From JANNSX01 sp963741525 (GTDB lineage: Bacteria; Pseudomonadota; Alphaproteobacteria; Rhizobiales; Hyphomicrobiaceae): DNA of 64,000 nt. Below are positions 53,544 through 60,464 of the stretch, one piece after another. Made by a program: the position numbers and the translations under genes. The notes under the pieces were generated by a model, which worked only from the letters and a program-made list of their open reading frames with translations, ran no database searches and was not told the origin of the DNA. Numbering within the stretch: position 1 is the stretch's first letter; every line of letters starts with the position of its first letter. The stretch spans positions 1 to 64,000 of the forward strand of contig CAVUIW010000003.1 in NCBI GenBank assembly GCA_963741525.1, written 5' to 3'.

Positions 53544-54821
53544 CTACTTCAGCTTGCCGTCCTTCTTCGCAAGCTCGCTCATCTCGGCCTCGATGGCCGC
53601 AAGCGCGTCCGGCGCTTTCTTCTCGCCGGCCACCACGAGCGACAGCTCACGGCCCAGCACTTCCACGAGCTGCGGCGTGTATGTGAAGACCGGGAAGTTG
53701 TGGCTCGTCAGCAGCAAGTTCTTGAGCGCCTGGGCGTAGGGGTACTTCTTGTTCACCTCGGCGTCGTCGAAGACATCGGTGCGTGTCGGCGAGCCGCCCT
53801 GCAGCGCGCGCTTCACGGCGACATCCTTGCTCTCGACCCACTTGATGAACTCCCAGGCCGCATCCGCGTTGTTCGAGGATTTCGGAATGGCCCAGCCCCA
53901 AGCGCCATTGAGCGACGCGCCCTTGCCGGCTTCCTGGCCGGGCACGGGGATGATCTCGGCCTTGCCCGCGACCGTCGATACCGAGGCGTCATCCACTTTC
54001 GGGCGGAAGAAGTTGTAGGTGATGAAGCTGTAGGCCTTGCCTTGGGCGAAAACGTTGAATGCCTCATCGAACGAGAAGCTCGCCGCGCCCGTCGGACCGA
54101 ACTTGGCGATATTGTTGGTGTACTGCTCGATGGCAGCGACCCCCGCCGGCGTGTTGAGCGTCGGCTTCCAATCCGCGGTGTGGTACTCGCCGCCATTGGC
54201 GAAGAGATAATTCGACCACTCCATCGAGATCGGGTCAGGGCGCAGGCCCATATTGACGACGCCGTAGTTGCCATCCTTGGTGAAGAACTCGACCTGCTTC
54301 AGATACTCGGCCCAGGTCTGCGGCACGCCCAGGTCCATGCTATACTTGGCCTTGAAGGCGTCCTTGTTCGCCTGGTCCGCAACCCAATCCGTGCGATAGA
54401 TCATGCCCATCGCATAATTGTAGAAGGGCAGCATGTAGGTGACGCCGTCGACCTGCATGACGAGATCGCGCATCGGCGGTACGTAGACAGAGGTATCGAC
54501 GCCGTCTTTCTTGATGCGCTCGTCGAGCGGCTGCAGCCAGCCGGCTTTGGTGAACTCGCCGACCCAGTAGAAGTCGACGACGATCGCGGAGTAGGAGCCG
54601 GCCGGCGCCACGAGCTGCGGCACGAGCTTCGTGTGCATCTCGGCGTAGTTGACGACCTCGAGATTGACCTTGTGGCCAGTCGCCTTCTCGAACTCCGGGA
54701 TCAGCGTCTTGACGTACTCGGTGTCGGGAACACCTTCCATCAGGATGTTGATCTCATCGGCGCTCGCCGCCGTTGTCAGCCCCGCGACCATCGCGACGCT
54801 GGCGAGAAGTTTCTTCAACAT
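53544..54821 (-). CDS. Carbohydrate ABC transporter periplasmic binding protein (family 1)
   Basis: A 425-residue binding protein with signal peptide MLKKLLASVAMVAGLTTAAS. EINILMEGVPDTEYVKTLIP and FEKATGHKVNLEVVNYAEMH are the N-terminal lobe, and LNGAWGWAIPKSSNNADAAW with EFIKWVESKDVA is the typical C-terminal sugar-binding portion. AGGAGG is upstream of the ATG. It lies between two hairpins and is likely the most abundant product of the operon. A polyol or sugar ligand is inferred from the SDR and kinase neighbours. Confidence 0.87.
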   Translation of the reverse strand: MLKKLLASVAMVAGLTTAASADEINILMEGVPDTEYVKTLIPEFEKATGHKVNLEVVNYAEMHTKLVPQLVAPAGSYSAIVVDFYWVGEFTKAGWLQPLDERIKKDGVDTSVYVPPMRDLVMQVDGVTYMLPFYNYAMGMIYRTDWVADQANKDAFKAKYSMDLGVPQTWAEYLKQVEFFTKDGNYGVVNMGLRPDPISMEWSNYLFANGGEYHTADWKPTLNTPAGVAAIEQYTNNIAKFGPTGAASFSFDEAFNVFAQGKAYSFITYNFFRPKVDDASVSTVAGKAEIIPVPGQEAGKGASLNGAWGWAIPKSSNNADAAWEFIKWVESKDVAVKRALQGGSPTRTDVFDDAEVNKKYPYAQALKNLLLTSHNFPVFTYTPQLVEVLGRELSLVVAGEKKAPDALAAIEAEMSELAKKDGKLK

Positions 54822-54840
54822 GTGTTTCCTCCTTGGTTAC

Positions 54841-54918
54841 TCGAAAGTCACAAGTCGTGAGTGGTAAGTCGGAGATGCCATTCCCCACTTGCGACTTACC
54901 ACTTTCGACTTACCCAGC
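54841..54918. repeat. Hairpin and heptamer-like repeats before the binding-protein gene
   Basis: GTGGTAAGTCG (54861-54871) is the inverted complement of CGACTTACCAC (54892-54902), with an outer TCGAAAG/CTTTCGA pair. The segment begins directly after the permease stop (54919-54921) and ends about 20 bp before the binding-protein start. The words recur in the 50390 region. It may affect processing or coupling between permease and binding-protein cistrons. Confidence 0.65.
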
Positions 54919-55740
54919 TCATTTCAACGCCCCCAGCGACAGCCCCTTGATCAGATGCTTGCGCAAAAACGGCAAGAGCGCAAATACGGGCAAGAGGGAG
55001 ATGACGGTCGCGGCGGCGAGCGGGGCGATCTCGACGCCGGCATGAGTCTCCAGGCTCGCAAGCCCGACGGGAAGCGTTTGCGTGCCAGGTCCCGACAGCA
55101 CGAGCGCGAACAGAAACTCGTTCCACGACAGGATGAAGCCGAGCAAGCCCGCCGCCAGAATGCCGGGGGCGGCCACGGGCACGGCGATCTTCGTGAAGGC
55201 CTGCCAGCGCGTCGCGCCATCCACACGGGCTGCCTCCTCGAGAGCGGCGATATCGCCCTGGAAGAAAGAGACGAGCATCCAGGCGAGGAACGGTAGACTG
55301 ATCGTCATGTGGGCGATGATGAGGCCGGCGCGGCTCTGCATCAGGCCTGCACTGAGAAACACTGCGAAGAGCGGCAGCAGGAGAATGATGGGCGGCAGCA
55401 TCTGACTTGCAAGCAGTCCGAGACGGAGACCCGGACCGCCCGTATTGAAGCGCGCGAAGGCATAGGCCATGGCGGTTGCGAGCGGCAGAGAGATGGCGGT
55501 GGCGGCGAGTGCGACGATCAGCGAATTCACGAACCAGCTGATGAACGGATACTCGGTCAGCACTTCGACATAGTTGAAGAAGCCGAAGGTGCCGATCTCC
55601 GGTGGGATCTTGTAGGCGGTCAGCTTGTCGGTGAGCGAGACGCGGACGATCCAGATCAGCGGCAAGAGGATGGCGAGCGAGAACCCCACGAGCACCGTGT
55701 GCGGCACGATCTTCTCGAGGATGCGCTCCAGCTTCCGCAT
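54919..55740 (-). CDS. Carbohydrate ABC transporter permease (UgpE/MalG-type)
   Basis: The 273-residue protein has six hydrophobic segments. The EAA loop is ALEEAARVDGATRWQAFTKI, followed by AVPVAAPGILAAGLLGFI and SWNEFLFALVLSG. The start is an ATG at 55740 whose A is shared with the SDR stop (TGATG overlap). The longer open frame upstream only overlaps the SDR gene. Separation of the two permease genes by binding-protein and unknown genes is unusual for this class. Confidence 0.88.
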   Translation of the reverse strand: MRKLERILEKIVPHTVLVGFSLAILLPLIWIVRVSLTDKLTAYKIPPEIGTFGFFNYVEVLTEYPFISWFVNSLIVALAATAISLPLATAMAYAFARFNTGGPGLRLGLLASQMLPPIILLLPLFAVFLSAGLMQSRAGLIIAHMTISLPFLAWMLVSFFQGDIAALEEAARVDGATRWQAFTKIAVPVAAPGILAAGLLGFILSWNEFLFALVLSGPGTQTLPVGLASLETHAGVEIAPLAAATVISLLPVFALLPFLRKHLIKGLSLGALK

Positions 55741-56519
55741 CAATCCATCCTCACGCCGCCGGTGACGTTGAGCGCCTCGCCGGTAACGAAACCGGAAAGG
55801 TCGCTCGCCAGGAACAGGACGGTCTTCGCCACGTCGTCCGCCGTCTCCAAGCGTCCCATCGGCGTCTGCGCCACATACTCGGCGATGACCGCGTCGGCCC
55901 GCATGCCGCGGAGCTTGGCCTCCCACTGCACCTCGCGGTCCTGCATGCTGGTCTTGACGAAGCCCGGGCACACGCAATTGACGCGGATGCCGTGAGGCGC
56001 CATCTCGCGGGCGAGCGCCTGCGTGAAGCCAACCACCGCGAACTTCGAAGCCGAGTAGTGCGCGAGCCAGGGCGCGCCCCACTTGCCGGCAAGCGAGGCG
56101 GTGTTGACAACCACGCCTTTCGTAGCCGTCTTCCGCCAGTGACGCACGGCCGCCTGATTGGTCAGGAAGACGCCGCGCGCGTTGACGTCCATGTTGAAGT
56201 CCCAGTCCTGGTCGGTCAGCTCCTCGACGAGCCGCATGGTCGACACACCGGCATTGGCGCAGAGGATGTCGAGGCCGCCGAGCTCGGTGATGGCTTTTGC
56301 GAAAGCGGCTTCGACGCTCACACGGTTCGAGACGTCAATCGTCACGGACATCGCGCCGTGTCCGATCGCCGCCGCGGTCTGCTGGGCGGCCGGCCCGTCG
56401 AGATCGGCGGCGACAACGCGCACGCCTTCGGCCACAAGCGCTGACGCAATCGCCCGGCCGATGCCGCCCGCCGCGCCGGTAACAATGGCGCGCTTGCCCG
56501 AAAGGTCCTGAAGACCCAT
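55740..56519 (-). CDS. Short-chain dehydrogenase/reductase (polyol dehydrogenase-like)
   Basis: A 259-residue classical SDR. KRAIVTGAAGGIGRAIASAL is the nucleotide-binding loop, LDILCANAGVSTMRLVEELT the NAG segment, and VVNTASLAGKWGAPWLAHY with SASKFAVVGF the Ser-Tyr-Lys active site. The end is EALNVTGGVRMD. The ATG at 56519 is preferred; a GTG at 56528 is also possible. It is the first gene of the operon and directly downstream of a DeoR-type operator. Oxidation of a sugar alcohol to a ketose is likely from its partners. Confidence 0.85.
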   Translation of the reverse strand: MGLQDLSGKRAIVTGAAGGIGRAIASALVAEGVRVVAADLDGPAAQQTAAAIGHGAMSVTIDVSNRVSVEAAFAKAITELGGLDILCANAGVSTMRLVEELTDQDWDFNMDVNARGVFLTNQAAVRHWRKTATKGVVVNTASLAGKWGAPWLAHYSASKFAVVGFTQALAREMAPHGIRVNCVCPGFVKTSMQDREVQWEAKLRGMRADAVIAEYVAQTPMGRLETADDVAKTVLFLASDLSGFVTGEALNVTGGVRMD

Positions 56520-56547
56520 TTCTGCCGCCACTCCCTTGGGAGGCCTT

Positions 56548-56563
56548 TGATCGCTAACGATCA
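56548..56563. promoter_or_regulatory. Candidate DeoR operator 1 (TGATCG-N4-CGATCA)
   Basis: A palindrome with 6-bp half-sites around CTAA lies 29 bp upstream of the SDR start. The same half-sites with the same spacing recur at 56624-56639, in front of the regulator gene. This is the position for a repressor site of the minus-strand operon. Confidence 0.6.
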
Positions 56564-56623
56564 GTATCCACATCCATGGACCCGCCGCAAGAGACTGGAC
56601 AGTGCACGGCGGCTATGCAGTTA

Positions 56624-56639
56624 TGATCGAAATCGATCA
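56624..56639. promoter_or_regulatory. Candidate DeoR operator 2 (TGATCG-N4-CGATCA)
   Basis: The half-sites surround AAAT; the symmetry extends one base on either side (ATGATCGA/TCGATCAT). It ends 15 bp before the DeoR start codon. The pattern resembles the known GlpR-type operators of the DeoR family, which also carry TTCG-like half-sites around an AT-rich centre. The two sites are 76 bp apart, centre to centre. Confidence 0.65.
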
Positions 56640-56654
56640 TCGTTGTAGGTATCC

Positions 56655-57464
56655 GTGCGTTACCAAGTGCATCCTGCCGAGCCGACCGTCCCGGCACCCC
56701 TCGACCGGCGCATGCGTATTGCCCAGCTCGTCGCCCAGAAGGGTTTTCTGTCGGTCGCCGCCATTGCCAAGGCGGTCGAGGTTTCCGAGATCACGGTCCG
56801 TCGCGATCTCATCGTGCTCGATGCCGATGGTCTCGTTCACCGGACGCATGGTGGGGCCGTACCGGTCAACGCTCCGGCCGTGCTCGACTACGGCACCTTC
56901 GAGCCGGCCTTCGAAGCGCGGCGCCGGCAGAATTTGGACGCCAAAGTGCTGATCGCGCGCCGGGCGGCAACCCTCGTCAGGCGCGGCGAGACGATTGCCC
57001 TCGATGTCGGCACGACCGCGCTCGCCTTCGCGGAGGCCATCGCCGATCGCGACGATTTGAAGATCGTCACCAACAATCTTCGCGCCGCTCGTTTGCTCGC
57101 CGACAGCCGCAACGAAGTTTATGTGCCGGGTGGTCGCGTGCGGAGCCGCGAGCACGCGGTCACCGGACCGATCGCAGCTCAAGCCCTCGAAGCCTATTGG
57201 TTCGATTGCGCCATCATCGGCGTCGCCGGACTGACGGCCGAGGGACTCTTCGACTATTCCCCCGACGACAGCGAGATCAAACGCGTCTTCATGCGCCGCA
57301 GTCATCGCGTCATCGTGCTGGCGGATGCAAGCAAACTCGGCCGCCGCGCCATGGTCGAGGTGACGCCGCTCGGACCCAGCATGGCGCTCGTGACCGATGG
57401 AGCGCCGGGTCGGGAGTTGGCGACCGCTCTTGCAGCCCGGCATGTCGAGACGATCGTTGCGTAG
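56655..57464 (+). CDS. DeoR-family transcriptional regulator
   Basis: A 269-residue repressor. The N-terminal helix-turn-helix is RRMRIAQLVAQKGFLSVAAI and AKAVEVSEITVRRDLIVLDA, containing the DeoR signature. The C-terminal sugar-phosphate-sensing domain has ETIALDVGTTALAFAEAI, KIVTNNLRAARLLAD and FDCAIIGVAGLTAEGLFDYS, and LADASKLGRRAMVEV near the end. It starts with GTG and is divergent from the SDR-ABC-kinase operon, which it presumably represses; phosphorylated sugar from the kinase is the likely inducer. Confidence 0.88.
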   Translation: MRYQVHPAEPTVPAPLDRRMRIAQLVAQKGFLSVAAIAKAVEVSEITVRRDLIVLDADGLVHRTHGGAVPVNAPAVLDYGTFEPAFEARRRQNLDAKVLIARRAATLVRRGETIALDVGTTALAFAEAIADRDDLKIVTNNLRAARLLADSRNEVYVPGGRVRSREHAVTGPIAAQALEAYWFDCAIIGVAGLTAEGLFDYSPDDSEIKRVFMRRSHRVIVLADASKLGRRAMVEVTPLGPSMALVTDGAPGRELATALAARHVETIVA

Positions 57465-57498
57465 GCTGTTGTTGGGGCGCCGCGCCCTCGGCACCAGC

Positions 57499-59916
57499 CT
57501 ACATCCGCAACCGCTCTCCATTTGGATCGAATGGCGGCTCGCGAAGGATGCGCGCTGGCCAGCGCTCGCCAATGATGCTGACCTCGAGCTGATCCGCGCT
57601 CTCAATTGCATCGCGATCGAGGTAGGCGAGCGCGAGACTCATTCCGACATGATGCCCAAAGGCGCCACTCGTGACGAAACCCACGCGCTCCTTGCCCTGC
57701 CAGATCGGCTCGTAGCCGGTCGCATCCGCATCGGGCGCATCGATCGCCATGAGCACGAGTTTCTGCGCCGCTCCGGCATCTCGCTCGCGCAGCGCCGCGT
57801 CGCGTCCGACAAAGCCTGGCTTGTCGAAGGCGATGTGCTTGTCGAGACCCGCCATGCCCGGCGTGTAGGATTGCGCATACTCGGCGCCCCACGCGCCCCA
57901 ACCCTTCTCGAGGCGCAAAGCATCGAGGGCGCGCACGCCGATGTTGACGAGCCCGAGATCGCGACCTGCCTCGCGCAAGGCTCCATAGAGCGCCCGATGA
58001 CCACTGGCTGGAACCGTGATCTCGTAGCCGAGGTCGCCGGTGACCGCGAGACGTCCGACCACGGCGCGCTGCAGGCCGACCTCAATCTCGCGGCAGGTTA
58101 GAAACTTGAAGCCAGCGTTGGACACGTCCTCGCTGGTGAGACGTGCGAGGATGTCTCGCGACCTCGGCCCTGAGACGACGAAGCCCAGCCAGTCGTCAGA
58201 CAAGTTGCGGATCGCCACGCCCTTCGCCGGTGCATGGTCTGTAAACCAGCGCATGTGCCAGACTTGCAGATGATAGGAGCCGACGAGCCAGAAGCGGTCG
58301 GGGCCAAGCCGGCTGACGGTCAGGTCGCCCATCAGCTTACCGGCTTCGGACAGCATCGGCGCGAGCCGGACGCGGCCAACGGTTGGAAGCTTGCAGGCGA
58401 GCAGTGTGTCGAGCCAGGCCTCCGCGCCCGGCCCGCTCACCTCGTAGCGTGCGTAAACCGCCGTCTCGAACATGCCGGCCGCATTTCGGTTGGCAGCGAC
58501 CTCGCGGCCGACGAGGGAATGCGCGTTCGAGCGGCGGAGCGTCGGTGTCTCGACGAACTCCGGCTCGCCGGGCGCGAAATAGAGCGGGCACTCCATGCCC
58601 CAGACCGCTCCGAACCGCGCTCCTTCCTCCGCAAGCACATCGTAGCAAGGCGTCATCTTCAGTGGCCGGCCGGCCGGCAGCTCCTCGTTTGGATAGGTCA
58701 TGACGAAGCGGCGGGCATAGAACTGCGCGGTCATCGGTTTCAAATAACTGTCGGCCGAGGCGAAGGCCGGATAGCGCGCCACGTCCATGCCGAAGATGTC
58801 GGCGCCCGGATCGCCCTCGACCATCCAGTGGCTGAGCGCGAGCCCGATGGCGCCGCCCTGTGAGAAGCCCGCCATGCAGCCGCAGGCTACCCAGAAGTTC
58901 CTGCACCCCGGAACAGGCCCGACGAGTGGATTGCCGTCGGGCGTGAAGGTGAAAGCGCCGTTGACCCAGCGCTTGATGCCGGCGCGTTGTAGCACCGGAA
59001 AGCGGGCGAAGCCGATCTCGAGCTCCGGCGCGATGCGATCGAGTTCCGTCGGCAGCAGGTCCTGGCCGAAATCCCAACCGGCGCCTTGGACCATCCAGTG
59101 CTTCGGATTGCGCTCGTAGACGCCGAGTAGCAGGCCCTGGCGCTCCTGCTGGAGATAGGTAAAGCCCTCCAAATCCGTCACCGCCGGGATCTGCCGGCCG
59201 AGCGCGGCAATCTCCGGAATGTCCTCGGTGACGAGGTAGTGATGCATCATCGGCGTCACAGGCAAATCGACGCCGGCCATGCGGCCAATCCGGCGCGCCC
59301 ACAGCCCGCCGGCGTTGACGACATGCTCCGCGGTGATCGTGCCCTTCTCCGTCTCGATCCGCCATTCGCCGTCGGCGTTCTGCGAGAGGCCGGTAACGCA
59401 ATTATGCAGGATCACCTCTCCTCCACGCTTCTTGGCGGCACCTGCATAAGCGTGCGTGGTGCCGTGTGGGTCGAGGCGCCCCTCCTGCGCATCGTAGAGG
59501 CCGCCATGGATGTTCGCGACATCGACGATGGGGCAGAGCGCCTTGATCTCCTCAGGCGAGACGAGCCTCGCCTCCATATCCATGGTCTGGAACAATGCCG
59601 CCTCGGCCTTCAGCCACTCCCAGCGCTCAGGCGACCCGGCTAGATTGATGCCGCCGGTCATCTTGAGGCCGACATCGACGCCGCTCTCGGCCTCGATCTC
59701 CTTGTAGAGGCGGATGGTGTAGCCCTGAAGGGCGGCGATGTTGGGATCGTCGTTCAAGGCGTGACAGCCGGCGGCGGCGTGCCACGTGGAGCCCGCCGTC
59801 AGCTCGGCCCGCTCGATCAGCGCCACGTCGCGCCAGCCGAGCTTGGTGAGATGATAGAGGACGCTCACGCCGACAATGCCGCCGCCGATGACGACCGCGC
59901 GATAGTGGGATTTCAT
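57499..59916 (-). CDS. Dimethylglycine/sarcosine dehydrogenase-like FAD-GcvT fusion protein
   Basis: The 805-residue product joins an FAD-dependent amine dehydrogenase to a folate-binding aminomethyltransferase domain. RAVVIGGGIVGVSVLYHLTK is the FAD loop; AGSTWHAAAG contains the His that carries covalent FAD in dimethylglycine dehydrogenase. After about residue 430 the GcvT part begins (GAVWGMECPLYFAPGEPEF onward) and ends with RVGFVTSGAFGHHVGMSLAL. Oxidative demethylation of dimethylglycine, sarcosine or a related N-methyl amine with transfer of the carbon to tetrahydrofolate is the expected reaction. It follows soxG by 10 bp and is the last gene of the sox operon. Confidence 0.85.
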   Translation of the reverse strand: MKSHYRAVVIGGGIVGVSVLYHLTKLGWRDVALIERAELTAGSTWHAAAGCHALNDDPNIAALQGYTIRLYKEIEAESGVDVGLKMTGGINLAGSPERWEWLKAEAALFQTMDMEARLVSPEEIKALCPIVDVANIHGGLYDAQEGRLDPHGTTHAYAGAAKKRGGEVILHNCVTGLSQNADGEWRIETEKGTITAEHVVNAGGLWARRIGRMAGVDLPVTPMMHHYLVTEDIPEIAALGRQIPAVTDLEGFTYLQQERQGLLLGVYERNPKHWMVQGAGWDFGQDLLPTELDRIAPELEIGFARFPVLQRAGIKRWVNGAFTFTPDGNPLVGPVPGCRNFWVACGCMAGFSQGGAIGLALSHWMVEGDPGADIFGMDVARYPAFASADSYLKPMTAQFYARRFVMTYPNEELPAGRPLKMTPCYDVLAEEGARFGAVWGMECPLYFAPGEPEFVETPTLRRSNAHSLVGREVAANRNAAGMFETAVYARYEVSGPGAEAWLDTLLACKLPTVGRVRLAPMLSEAGKLMGDLTVSRLGPDRFWLVGSYHLQVWHMRWFTDHAPAKGVAIRNLSDDWLGFVVSGPRSRDILARLTSEDVSNAGFKFLTCREIEVGLQRAVVGRLAVTGDLGYEITVPASGHRALYGALREAGRDLGLVNIGVRALDALRLEKGWGAWGAEYAQSYTPGMAGLDKHIAFDKPGFVGRDAALRERDAGAAQKLVLMAIDAPDADATGYEPIWQGKERVGFVTSGAFGHHVGMSLALAYLDRDAIESADQLEVSIIGERWPARILREPPFDPNGERLRM

Positions 59917-59926
59917 GGAATGAACC

Positions 59927-60464
59927 TCACGCCTCGACGGGCATCATGACCGTGTGAAACCAGCTCCACAACGCGGTCGCATAGGGGCGCTCGACATGGA
60001 GCCGCCAGCCGCCGTCGCGGCGGATGATTGCAACGCGAAGTCCGGCGAAGAGGATGTTGCACGAACTCGTTGGGCCGCTCGTCTAGCGCTTTCAGATCAT
60101 AGCTCGTACCTTGTTGCAGAAGCTCGAGCGCGCGGGGGCCGGACACGTCGCAAAGGATCATTCCATCGGTCATACCGGTCACGGCGCAACCCGCCGCCGA
60201 CCAACCTCGGTCGATGGGCTCCACGGCAGCCGAAACATACAGCACGCGATCTGGTGCGAGGCGGAGCGCATAGGTATCGCCCGGCTTGGCATCGCGCGGC
60301 CCCAGCGAAGGCCCGACGCCTCGGCGGCCGAGGAACACGCCGACCTCGCCGCTGACGAGCAAAATCTGTCCGGCCGCGACGGCCTCGACGCGCACGCCAT
60401 CGCCCTCGATCCGCGCGCTCGCCCAGTCCGGCACGGGCGTCCAGAATTGACCGCGATCACGCAT
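59927..60464 (-). pseudogene. soxG: Sarcosine oxidase gamma subunit, frameshifted
   Basis: From an ATG at 60464 (overlapping soxA by 8 bp) the frame reads SARIEGDGVRVEAVAAGQIL, SLGPRDAKPGDTYALRLAPD and TDGMILCDVSGPRALELLQQ, then DLKALDERPNE. Near 60064 one extra base shifts the frame; without it the protein continues SCNILFAGLRVAIIRRDGGW, RLHVERPYATALWSWFHT and ends VMMPVEA with a TGA at 59927, about 178 residues, normal for SoxG. The gamma subunit stabilises the heterotetramer. The extra base lies at what would be a GAGTC site. Confidence 0.8.
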
